From Solirubrobacterales bacterium (lineage in GTDB: Bacteria > Actinomycetota > Thermoleophilia > Solirubrobacterales > Solirubrobacteraceae): DNA of 17,179 nt. The position numbers and the translations under genes are program-made. This document shows, one piece after another, positions 6,802 to 13,678 of the stretch (its first letter is position 1; each line of letters opens with the position of its first letter). A model generated the notes under the pieces. It was not told where the DNA came from. It made no database searches and saw nothing but the letters and a program-made list of their open reading frames with translations. The DNA lies in the NCBI GenBank assembly GCA_025964065.1, contig JAOPZO010000304.1, forward strand, positions 1-17,179, read 5' to 3'.

Positions 6802-7968
6802 ATGGTCCAGCATTCAGGCATCGTCTTGCGACGGTGGGCAGTCATGGGAGCGACCGTCGCGGCACTGACGGTCGCCGCGGGTTGTGGGAGCGACGACGAG
6901 GAGACGTCCGCATCGACGGCGGCACCCGCCGCCGCGGCGGCCGACGATGGCAGCGCCGAGGCCAAGGCGGCCCTCGCGGAGTACACCAAGCAGCCGACGA
7001 GCATCGGCATCGACAAGCCGTTGAGCAAGAAGCCGCCCACGGGCAAGAACATCATCTTCCTGCGGTGCTCGGCGCCGGTCTGCGGCGGGTTCTACGAGGG
7101 GCTCGAGCCCGCGGCGAAGGCGCTCGGCTGGTCCATCAAGTCCCAGTCGTTCACCCAGACCCCGGAGGGCATCCAGTCGGCGGTGGGGGCAGCCATCAAG
7201 GCCAAGCCCGACGGCATCTTCTACTCAGGGCTCGACGACGCACTGCTCACGGAGCAGCTCGCGGAGGCGGAGAAGTCCGGCGTGCCCATCGTGAACACGA
7301 ACATCCCCAACGAGCCGAAGGGCCCCGTCATCGGGATCATCCACGGCCGCGAGAACTCCGAGACGGAGGCCCGCGCGCCCGCCAACTGGATCGCGGCGAA
7401 CGGCGGCGGCAAGACGCTGACCGTCAACATCCCGACGTACCCCGTGCTCGTGTTCGGCACGGAGGCGTTTACGGAGGAGTTGAAGGCCAAGTGCGCCGAC
7501 TGCGAGGTCGACAACCTCGACCAGCAGGTCACGGACGTCGGGACGAAGCTTCCCGCGGCGATCGTCAGCCGCCTGCAGCGCGATCCGCAGATCAAGAACG
7601 TCGCATTCGCCTTCGGCGACATGTCCACGGGGGTCCACGCCGCGCTGAAGGCGGCCGGCCTTGCGGAGAAGGTGCGGCTCGTGCAGTACGGCTCGACCTC
7701 CCCGGCGCAGCTCGAGGACGTCAAGGCCGGCCGGATGGCGGCGTCGTCGTCCTGGTCGATCCCGTACACGTCGTGGCGCGGCATCGACGCGCTCGCCCGC
7801 AAGTTCGTGGGCGATGACCCGATGATCTCGACGACCGCGCCGATGCCGGCGATGCTCCTGACGAAGGAGAGCGCGGCCGGCATCAAGACGAGCTCGGCGA
7901 AGAGCTTCGAGTACACGGCCCCGCCGAACTACCAGGAGGAGTTCAAGAAGCTCTGGTTGGTGGGCTGA
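6802..7968 (+). CDS. CUT2-type ABC transporter substrate-binding lipoprotein
   Basis: 388 residues. The N-terminus has two Arg, a hydrophobic helix and a lipobox TVAAGC with the lipidation Cys28. A low-complexity Ala/Asp/Glu/Ser linker follows, so it is probably a membrane-anchored lipoprotein. The mature part is a periplasmic-binding-protein type 1 fold of the ribose/galactose class, with GFYEGLEPAAKALGW, a strand ending DGIFYSGLDD, SGVPIVNTNIP and LVQYGSTSPAQLEDVKAGRMAA. Two close Cys pairs (Cys89/Cys94 and Cys231/Cys234) are unusual for this class and may form disulfides. A strong GAGGAGG ribosome-binding site precedes the ATG at 6802. The matching ATPase and permease lie downstream in separate transcription units. 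The family mostly binds sugars, but the context (CoA ligases, ALDH, GMC) suggests another ligand. Confidence 0.88.
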   Translation: MVQHSGIVLRRWAVMGATVAALTVAAGCGSDDEETSASTAAPAAAAADDGSAEAKAALAEYTKQPTSIGIDKPLSKKPPTGKNIIFLRCSAPVCGGFYEGLEPAAKALGWSIKSQSFTQTPEGIQSAVGAAIKAKPDGIFYSGLDDALLTEQLAEAEKSGVPIVNTNIPNEPKGPVIGIIHGRENSETEARAPANWIAANGGGKTLTVNIPTYPVLVFGTEAFTEELKAKCADCEVDNLDQQVTDVGTKLPAAIVSRLQRDPQIKNVAFAFGDMSTGVHAALKAAGLAEKVRLVQYGSTSPAQLEDVKAGRMAASSSWSIPYTSWRGIDALARKFVGDDPMISTTAPMPAMLLTKESAAGIKTSSAKSFEYTAPPNYQEEFKKLWLVG

Positions 7969-7974
7969 CGACCG

Positions 7975-8004
7975 GGGGGCGGGCGGCTCCAGCCGCCCGC
8001 CCCC
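7975..8004 (+). terminator. GC-rich hairpin terminator after the binding-protein gene
   Basis: A perfect 14-bp stem (7975-7988 with 7991-8004) around a 2-nt apex, starting 7 nt after the stop codon. It is very stable and has no T run. Confidence 0.65.
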
Positions 8005-8020
8005 TGGAGCGTCGAGGTGG

Positions 8021-8057
8021 GACGAGACCCCCGAGCCCACGGCTCGGGGGTCTCGTC
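8021..8057. terminator. Bidirectional hairpin between convergent genes
   Basis: A perfect 17-bp stem (8021-8037 with 8041-8057) with a 3-nt CAC loop, ending 4 nt before the ATPase stop. It is symmetrical, so it can stop transcription from both the binding-protein (plus) and ATPase (minus) sides. It is the second hairpin in a row here. Confidence 0.7.
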
Positions 8058-8061
8058 GCGT

Positions 8062-9597
8062 TCAGGCGGGAGCGTGGATCGCGCGCCCGAGCGTGAGCTG
8101 AGTGAGCTCCTCGGCCGAGAGCTCGGCCGGCCGGACGACGGCATGCACCCGGCCGCCGGCGAGGACGATGACCCGGTCGCACAGGCGGATCAGCTCCTCG
8201 GACTCCGTGGCCGCGACGACGACGGCCGCACCGTCGCGGGCTGCGTCGTCGACCATCTGGTGGATGGCCGCCTTGGCCCCGACGTCGACGCCCTGCGTCG
8301 GCTCGTCGAGGACGAGCACCTCAGGTGCGAGGCGCATGGCGCGTCCGAGCAGCACCTTCTGCTGGTTCCCGCCGCTCAGCTGGGAGATGAGCGCCTCGGA
8401 GTCCGTCGTGGAGACCTCGAACTTCTCCAGGAGGTCCCGCGTGCCCGCGCGCTCGGCGCCCTTGCGCAGCCCGAGGGGCGTCATGAACGCGTCCAAGGAG
8501 CTCAGGGTGATGTTCTCGCGCAGGGTCATCTCGGCGAAGGTGCCGAGGGCCGCGCGCTCGGCCGGGACGAGCGCCATGCCAGCAGCCATGCTGCGGTGCG
8601 GACGGCCCGCGGCCACGGGCTTGCCTCCGACCTCCACCTCGCCGTCCCGGTCGACCGCACCGAAGAGCAGCGGCGCGATCTCGTCGCGCCCCGACCCGGT
8701 GACCCCCGCGAACCCCAGGACCTCCCCCTTGTGCACGTCGAAGTCGAGGCCCGTCAGGACCCGGCCGCCGAGGCCCGTCACCCGCATGGCGAGCACCCCC
8801 GTCGCCGAGGACGGGTGATCTGCGGCCTCCATGCGCTGGATGGCCCGGCCGACGGTGAGCTCGATGAGCTGGTCCTCGTCGAGCTCGTCGACGCGACGCG
8901 TGGCGACGCGCCGACCGTCGCGCAGGACGGTCACCCGGTCCGCGATCGCGAACACCTCGCCGAAGTGGTGGGAGATGTAGATGACGGCGACCCGGCCGCG
9001 CAGCTTCGCCACGACCTCGAAGAGCCGCTCGACCTCACCGGCGGGCAGGGCGGCCGTCGGCTCGTCGAGGACGAGCACCTTCGCCCCGCCTTCCCACCCC
9101 TGCAGCGCCCGGGCGACGGCGAGCCCCGTGCGCTCGGCGGCCGTGAGCCTCCCGACCGGCGCCCGCAGGTCGAAGTCGTAGCCGAGGTCGGCCAGCATCT
9201 CGCGCGCCGCGTCGGCTTCGCGCCGCCAGGAGATCGTCCCGAGGCGATGGCGCTCGTACCCGCGCCCGAGGGCGAGGTTGTCGAGCGCGTCGAGGCCGGG
9301 GACGAGCGCGAGGTCCTGGTGGACGAAGCGCAGCCCCGCCGCGAGCGTGTCGGCCGGGTCGCCGAAGGTGAGGGTCCGCCCGTCCACCTCGACCGCGCTG
9401 CCCTCGTCGGGTTCGTGGTAGCCGGCGAGAACCTTCATGAAGGTGGACTTGCCGGAGCCGTTCTGCCCGACGAGCGCATGCACCTCCCCGGGCAGCAGCT
9501 CGAAGTCGACGTCGTCGAGGGCGCGCTGGCCCGGGAACGTCTTCGACAGGCCGGAGGCCCGAAGGGCCGGCACGGTGGTCGTCGCGTCACTGCTCAC
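8062..9597 (-). CDS. CUT2-type ABC transporter ATPase with two nucleotide-binding domains
   Basis: 511 residues, the normal length for RbsA/MglA-type fused ATPases. Domain 1 has Walker A GQNGSGKST (44-52), a degenerate signature LTAAER (151-156), Walker B VLVLDE (174-179) and the H-loop ISHHFGE. Domain 2 has a degenerate Walker A (GVTGSGRDE), an intact signature LSGGNQQK and Walker B VLVLDEPTQGVDVG. The mix of one degenerate signature and one degenerate P-loop is usual for the CUT2 class and implies a single competent ATP site. The GTG at 9597 is chosen because GGAGG lies 9 nt upstream and the protein then starts like its relatives; an ATG at 9660 in frame would add an unlikely 21-residue leader. 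It is divergent from the permease and convergent with the binding protein. Confidence 0.92.
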   Translation of the reverse strand: MSSDATTTVPALRASGLSKTFPGQRALDDVDFELLPGEVHALVGQNGSGKSTFMKVLAGYHEPDEGSAVEVDGRTLTFGDPADTLAAGLRFVHQDLALVPGLDALDNLALGRGYERHRLGTISWRREADAAREMLADLGYDFDLRAPVGRLTAAERTGLAVARALQGWEGGAKVLVLDEPTAALPAGEVERLFEVVAKLRGRVAVIYISHHFGEVFAIADRVTVLRDGRRVATRRVDELDEDQLIELTVGRAIQRMEAADHPSSATGVLAMRVTGLGGRVLTGLDFDVHKGEVLGFAGVTGSGRDEIAPLLFGAVDRDGEVEVGGKPVAAGRPHRSMAAGMALVPAERAALGTFAEMTLRENITLSSLDAFMTPLGLRKGAERAGTRDLLEKFEVSTTDSEALISQLSGGNQQKVLLGRAMRLAPEVLVLDEPTQGVDVGAKAAIHQMVDDAARDGAAVVVAATESEELIRLCDRVIVLAGGRVHAVVRPAELSAEELTQLTLGRAIHAPA

Positions 9598-9661
9598 GTG
9601 AGGATCCCTCCACTTGGTGTACGGACGCGCGAGCCTCCCCCAATCGGCCGCCAGATGCAAC

Positions 9662-9675
9662 CAACCGGTCGTTTG
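9662..9675. promoter_or_regulatory. Operator D (CAACC-GGTC-GTTTG)
   Basis: A family member; its reverse complement is CAAAC-GACC-GGTTG. It lies 64 nt upstream of the ATPase start. On the minus strand a TAACGT -10-like hexamer ends 3 nt before it, so the operator would cover the transcription start. Confidence 0.7.
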
Positions 9676-9699
9676 CTTACGTTAGGCTGCCCGACGCCC

Positions 9700-9729
9700 T
9701 TGACGAAATGTCACCCCAGCGGCTACAAC
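9700..9729 (+). promoter_or_regulatory. Predicted promoter of the permease gene
   Basis: TTGACG (9700-9705), an 18-nt spacer and TACAAC (9724-9729). The predicted start near 9736 lies inside operator E. The arrangement copies that of the GMC promoter and operator B. Confidence 0.5.
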
Positions 9730-9731
9730 AG

Positions 9732-9753
9732 CAACCGTCCGGTCGTTTGGTTG
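9732..9753. promoter_or_regulatory. Operator E, diverged copy with one good half-site
   Basis: The right half GGTC-GTTTG (9741-9749) matches operators D and G, followed by GTTGATT as at operator C. The left arm at normal spacing (CGTCC) is poor. A CAACC (9732-9736) also pairs with GGTTG (9749-9753) at a wider spacing. Together with D this makes two sites in one divergent intergenic region. Confidence 0.5.
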
Positions 9754-9772
9754 ATTGCGGTCAAGGAGCAGC

Positions 9773-10798
9773 ATGCCAGCACAGAGCGAACAGCTCATCA
9801 TCGAGAACACCCCTGAGGCCGCGCCCACGGTCGCGCCGCGAGAGCCGGTCAAGCACCCCGGCGCGGGGTGGTTGACGAAGTACAGCGGCCTTGCGCTGTG
9901 GGCGGGGATCATCCTGCTCTTCGGCGTGCTGCAGCCCGACACGTTTCTGACCATGGACACCGTGCGGAGCATCCTGTCCGACCAGGCGATCACGGCGACG
10001 ATGGCCCTCGCCCTCCTGCTGCCGCTGGCCGCCGGCGTCTACGACCTTTCCGTCGCCGCGATGATGGGGGTCTCGATCATGCTCGTGGCCTACTTCCAGG
10101 TCGAGGGCGTGCCGTGGGGCCTCGCGGTGCTGCTCGTCCTGGTCATCGGGGCCTGCGTTGGCCTGATCAACGCGGCGGTGGTGGTCTGGCTCGGCGTCGA
10201 CTCCTTCATCGCCACGCTCGGCGCCAGCTCGATCCTCCTCGCGATGATCCAGTGGGTCAACGGCGGCCAGCAGATCACGACCGGCATCTCGACGACGTTC
10301 ACGGACTTCGCGACGACGCAGGTCTTCACGATCGCCCTCCCGGTCTTCTACATGCTCTTCCTCGCCGGGGTGCTCTGGTACGTGACGGAGTACCGGCAGA
10401 TCGGGCGCTACATGTTCGCGACGGGCTCGAACCCGGACGCGGCGAGGCTGGCCGGCGTCCGCACGGCGAAGCTGCAGGCCATCGCCCTGGTCGTCTCGGC
10501 GGTCATCGCGTCCTTCGCCGGCATCCTCTTCACCGCGAAGATCGGCTCGGCCTCTCCCGACTCGGGCCCCCCGTACCTCCTGCCCGCCTTCGCCGGCGTC
10601 TTCCTCGGCGCGACGCAGATCAAGCAGGGGCGTGTGAACGTCCCTGGGACGCTCATCGCGGTGTTCCTGCTGGCCACGGGGGTCAAGGGCCTGCAGCTCT
10701 CCGGCGCGGCCAATTGGGTCGACGACGCGTTCAACGGCGTCGCGCTCATCCTCGCCGTCGCGCTGGCCGTGCGGTCGAGCCGTAAGCGCCGCAGCTGA
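9773..10798 (+). CDS. CUT2-type ABC transporter permease (ribose-type)
   Basis: 341 residues, a typical size for RbsC-like permeases, with about 8-10 hydrophobic helices after a polar N-terminus of some 35 residues. Family hallmarks are the segment LPLAAGVYDLSVAAMMG, where sugar permeases have GGIDLSVG, and the cytoplasmic coupling loop ATGSNPDAARLAGVRT, which docks on the ATPase. The ATG at 9773 follows AAGGAG with a 5-nt gap; an in-frame TTG at 9755 lies in the leader and has no such site. The Asp of the DLSV motif is kept, but the preceding Gly-Ile is Val-Tyr, which may reflect a non-sugar substrate. It is divergent from its ATPase, 175 bp away, with two operators between. Confidence 0.9.
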   Translation: MPAQSEQLIIENTPEAAPTVAPREPVKHPGAGWLTKYSGLALWAGIILLFGVLQPDTFLTMDTVRSILSDQAITATMALALLLPLAAGVYDLSVAAMMGVSIMLVAYFQVEGVPWGLAVLLVLVIGACVGLINAAVVVWLGVDSFIATLGASSILLAMIQWVNGGQQITTGISTTFTDFATTQVFTIALPVFYMLFLAGVLWYVTEYRQIGRYMFATGSNPDAARLAGVRTAKLQAIALVVSAVIASFAGILFTAKIGSASPDSGPPYLLPAFAGVFLGATQIKQGRVNVPGTLIAVFLLATGVKGLQLSGAANWVDDAFNGVALILAVALAVRSSRKRRS

Positions 10799-10805
10799 CA
10801 CGAAC

Positions 10806-10835
10806 TTGACATCTACCAAACGGGTGGTCGACACT
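10806..10835 (+). promoter_or_regulatory. Predicted promoter of the aldehyde dehydrogenase gene
   Basis: TTGACA (10806-10811) is a perfect -35. GACACT (10830-10835), 18 nt further on, is a weak -10 (3 of 6). Operator F fills the spacer, so a bound repressor would exclude RNA polymerase. Confidence 0.45.
10817..10830. promoter_or_regulatory. Operator F (CAAAC-GGGT-GGTCG)
   Basis: A family member with one arm mismatch (GGTCG instead of GGTTG), lying between the predicted -35 and -10 of the aldehyde dehydrogenase promoter. Confidence 0.6.
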
Positions 10836-10870
10836 CGGCCCCGGTCCCAGGTCACACGAGAGGAAGCGGC

Positions 10871-12349
10871 ATGAGCCCCGCAACGCAGGAGAAGCAGGAA
10901 GTCCGGAGCTACACGAAGCTCTACATCGGGGGCCGTTGGGTCGCACCGTCGAGTGACGCGGTCATCGAGGTCATCTCCCCGTCCACCGAAGAGGTCATCG
11001 CGACCGTCCCCGAGGGGCAGGCCGCGGACATGGACGCCGCCGTCGCGGCCGCACGGAAGGCCTTCGACGAGGGCCCGTGGCCGCACATGTCGCCGGCCGA
11101 GCGTGCGGGCTTCATCGTCCGCATCAAGGACGAGGTCGAGAAGCGCGTGCCCGAGATGGCGCAGGCCTTCACGGACGAGGTCGGCGCCCCCGTCGGCGTC
11201 AGCGAGAGCTTCGTCGCCTACGCGCTGAAGATGCTCGGCGACGCCGCCACGCTGCACGAGCGCGCGGTGTTCGAGGAGCAGCGCGAGTGGGAGGGCGGCT
11301 CCGGCACCCTCGTCCGCGAGCCCGTCGGCGTCGTCGCCACGATCATCCCCTGGAACGGTCCCGTCGGCACGGCCTGTCTGAAGATGGGCCCGGCACTCGC
11401 CGCGGGCTGCACCGTCGTGCTCAAGCCGGCCCCGGAGGGCCCGAGCGGCATCATGATGCTGGCCGAGGCGATCGAGGCGGCCGGCCTCCCGGAGGGTGTC
11501 GTCAACATCGTCCCCGCGGGCCGGGAGGTCGGCGAGCACCTCGTGCGCCACCCGGGCGTCGACAAGGTCGCCTTCACCGGCAGCACCGCCGCGGGGAAGC
11601 GCATCATGAGCATCTGCGGCGAGCGGATCGCGCGCGTGACGCTCGAGCTCGGCGGCAAGTCGGCGGCGATCATCGCCGACGACATCCCGCTGGACGAGGT
11701 GATGCCGACCCTCTCGTTCTCGGGCATCGTCAGCTCCGGCCAGGTCTGCGCCGCGCTCACCCGGGTCCTCGTGCCCCGGGAGCGCCAGCAGGAGCTGCTC
11801 GACGTCATGGTCCCGTTCTTCGAGAGCGTGAAGGTCGGCGACCCGCACGAGGCCGACACGCTCCTCGGCCCGCTCGCCGCCGAACGGCAGCGCGACCGCG
11901 TGGAGGAGTACATCCGCGTGGGCGTCGAGGAGGGCGCCCGGCTCGTGACGGGCGGGAGCCGGCCCGAGGAGCTGCCGCGAGGCTGGTACGTGCAGCCGAC
12001 GCTGTTCGCCGACGTGAACACGAAGATGCGCATCGCGCAGGAGGAGATCTTCGGCCCGGTGGTCGTCGTCATCCCCTTCGACTCCGTCGAGGAGGCGGTC
12101 GAGATCGCCAACGACTCGCCCTACGGCCTGTCGGGCGCCGTGTACGCGGCCGACGTCGATCTCGCGAACTCCATCGCCCGCCGCGTGCGGACGGGGCAGA
12201 TCACGATCAACGGCTGGGACATGTGCTTCACCCAGCCGTTCGGGGGCTACAAGCAGTCGGGCCTCGGCCGTGAGGGCAACGTCGAGGGCCTCGCCGCCTA
12301 CCTCGAGACCAAGCTCATCCAGGGCGGCACTCCTCCCGCCCAGGGGTGA
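10871..12349 (+). CDS. NAD(P)-dependent aldehyde dehydrogenase
   Basis: 492 residues, the standard length of the ALDH superfamily. The oxyanion Asn162 is in IIPWNGP, the cofactor loop is FTGSTAAGKRI, the general-base Glu259 is in LELGGKSA and the nucleophile Cys293 is in GQVCAA. The Glu-Cys spacing of 34 is as in ALDH2-type enzymes. The C-terminal EEIFGPVVVV, NDSPYGLSGAV and PFGGYKQSGLGRE segments are canonical. It converts an aldehyde to a carboxylic acid, which logically links the GMC and SDR alcohol oxidoreductases to the CoA ligases. The ATG at 10871 follows GAGGAA. It forms a separate transcription unit after the permease, with its own promoter and operator, and ends at a strong hairpin. 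Confidence 0.94.
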   Translation: MSPATQEKQEVRSYTKLYIGGRWVAPSSDAVIEVISPSTEEVIATVPEGQAADMDAAVAAARKAFDEGPWPHMSPAERAGFIVRIKDEVEKRVPEMAQAFTDEVGAPVGVSESFVAYALKMLGDAATLHERAVFEEQREWEGGSGTLVREPVGVVATIIPWNGPVGTACLKMGPALAAGCTVVLKPAPEGPSGIMMLAEAIEAAGLPEGVVNIVPAGREVGEHLVRHPGVDKVAFTGSTAAGKRIMSICGERIARVTLELGGKSAAIIADDIPLDEVMPTLSFSGIVSSGQVCAALTRVLVPRERQQELLDVMVPFFESVKVGDPHEADTLLGPLAAERQRDRVEEYIRVGVEEGARLVTGGSRPEELPRGWYVQPTLFADVNTKMRIAQEEIFGPVVVVIPFDSVEEAVEIANDSPYGLSGAVYAADVDLANSIARRVRTGQITINGWDMCFTQPFGGYKQSGLGREGNVEGLAAYLETKLIQGGTPPAQG

Positions 12350-12357
12350 GCGCAGCG

Positions 12358-12392
12358 GCCGGCTCCGCTCGCGTCACGCGAGCGGAGCCGGC
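12358..12392. terminator. Bidirectional hairpin between ALDH and the EthD-like gene
   Basis: A perfect 16-bp stem (12358-12373 with 12377-12392) and a 3-nt TCA loop, between the convergent stops at 12349 and 12404. It probably terminates both transcripts. Confidence 0.7.
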
Positions 12393-12403
12393 GCGCCGCC
12401 GCC

Positions 12404-12739
12404 TCAGCCGACGTCCGGGTCGGGCATGCGGTCGAAGACCCACATCTTGATCGTGTCCGGGTCGATGCCCTCGCGGGGAACCCACTCGCCCGTCATCCGC
12501 CGGCGACGGATCTCGCTCACGATCTCCCCCGGGTCGCCGTCGAGTCCGTAGGTCGTGAGGTAGGTGTGGGTCGGCGCCGCCATGCCGTCGGCCTGCTCCT
12601 CCGCGACCTTCCAGCGCTCGGGCGGGGACACCCCCGGGACGTCGACGACCTCGCGGATGTGCGCGGCGTACCAGCGTTCGAACTCGGGTTCGGCGCCCGG
12701 GAGGGCGTTCGTCAGCGAGACGAGGACATGACGACTCAA
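12404..12739 (-). CDS. Small EthD-like / dimeric alpha-beta barrel protein
   Basis: 111 residues starting LSRHVLVSLTNALPGAEPEF (Met in practice). The pattern LVSLTN, EFERWYAAHIREVVDVPGV and, later, HTYLTTYGLDGD resembles small ferredoxin-like dimeric barrel proteins of the EthD/DABB kind, often found beside SDR and CoA-ligase genes in degradation clusters. Their function is mostly unknown; some act as small isomerases, monooxygenases or carriers. The TTG start at 12739 is supported by AAGGAG 5 nt upstream and by a TTGA overlap with the stop of the SDR before it, implying coupled translation. It is the last gene of the minus-strand ligase operon. The family call is by pattern only. Confidence 0.72.
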   Translation of the reverse strand: MSRHVLVSLTNALPGAEPEFERWYAAHIREVVDVPGVSPPERWKVAEEQADGMAAPTHTYLTTYGLDGDPGEIVSEIRRRRMTGEWVPREGIDPDTIKMWVFDRMPDPDVG

Positions 12740-13659
12740 GGGGTCTCCTTCTGGAGGGGGTCGGTGGCGTGGGAGGAGAAGGCGGGCGGGGCGTCCAGGC
12801 CCCCGGCGTGCCACGCGGCGGCTGCGGCCGGCGCGCCGTGATGGTGGATGGCCGCGAGCACCCCACCGTCCGCGAGCACGTCGCAGCCCGTGAGGTAGGC
12901 GCACTCCGGCGAGGCGAGGTGCGCGGCGATGTCGGCGACGTCGGCCGAGGCGCCGGCCCGGCCGAGCGCGGACTGCGCGGCGTAGGCACCGGCGTGGATC
13001 GACGCCGCGGCGGCGCCGATGGACGTGTCCGCGACCAGGCCGGGGGAGAGGGAGAGCACGCGGCCGCCGCGGCCGCCCCAGGCGGCGGCCCGCCGGGCGC
13101 ACAGCCGGATGACCCCGCGCTTGGACGCGGAGTAGGCGGCGAGTGCGGGCAAGGGCTGCCCGGCCGCCGCCTCGAGCCGCTCCAGCAGGTCGGGGACGAG
13201 CGGCTCGTCCAGGAGGGCGTCGAACGGCAGCATCCCGCGGCGGTGGCCAGCCAACGATGCCACGCAGATCGCCACGGATCCAGGCCCGACGAACGGCTCG
13301 AAGGCGTCGAGGACCCGCGCGGCGCCGGCGAGGTTCACCTCGAGGATGCGGTGCGGATCCGTCACGAGTGGCGGGGCGACCCCGGCGGAGTGCACGAGGA
13401 CGCCGAGCGGCCCGAGGTCGGCCACGCGTGCCGCGAGCGCGGCGACGGAGTCCGGATCGGTGACGTCGCAGGGGACCGCAATCGCGTGGACCCCCTGCGC
13501 GCGGAGGCTCGCCGCGGCCGTCTCCGTCCGGGCGGGATCGAGGTCTGCCAGCACCGTCGGCCTCCCACCGGCCAGGCGCCGCGCACAGGCCAGGCCGATG
13601 CCGCCGGCCGCGCCGGTGAAGACGGCGACCGGGAGAGGCGTGTCGTCGGGGCCTGGCAC
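12736..13659 (-). CDS. SDR oxidoreductase, 3-alpha-hydroxysteroid dehydrogenase-like (paralogue)
   Basis: 307 residues. The NAD(P) motif is TGAAGGIG, with DLDP after the second strand (suggesting NAD), HSAG at the NAG position, Ser135 in ASLAGHRRG, and Tyr176/Lys180 in YSASK. The Ser-Tyr spacing is 41, the same as in Comamonas 3-alpha-hydroxysteroid dehydrogenase and matching the SDR at 1806-2660. The two also share GSVAxCxAS, GHRxG, SKRGVI, LSxLGRxxxxxxIA and YLTG/YITG segments. A C-terminal tail of about 45 residues, rich in Ala and His (IHHHGAPAAAAAWHAGG), is extra. The GTG at 13659 lies 19 nt after the CoA-ligase stop, with only a weak ribosome-binding site. Inferred role: oxidation or reduction of a ring or side-chain hydroxyl. 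Confidence 0.87.
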   Translation of the reverse strand: MPGPDDTPLPVAVFTGAAGGIGLACARRLAGGRPTVLADLDPARTETAAASLRAQGVHAIAVPCDVTDPDSVAALAARVADLGPLGVLVHSAGVAPPLVTDPHRILEVNLAGAARVLDAFEPFVGPGSVAICVASLAGHRRGMLPFDALLDEPLVPDLLERLEAAAGQPLPALAAYSASKRGVIRLCARRAAAWGGRGGRVLSLSPGLVADTSIGAAAASIHAGAYAAQSALGRAGASADVADIAAHLASPECAYLTGCDVLADGGVLAAIHHHGAPAAAAAWHAGGLDAPPAFSSHATDPLQKETP

Positions 13660-13678
13660 GGGCTGCTCGGAGTCGGGC

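Noticed and set aside
8017..9816. A 599-codon plus-strand frame over the ABC ATPase gene
   Set aside because: The minus strand encodes a complete two-domain ATPase with all motifs. The plus-strand frame has no recognisable domain and runs through terminators and operators.
9761..11848. A 695-codon open frame on the minus strand across the permease and aldehyde dehydrogenase genes
   Set aside because: Composition is extremely rich in Asp, Arg, Glu and His with no domain pattern. It is the antisense shadow of two well-supported plus-strand genes, a common artefact at very high GC.
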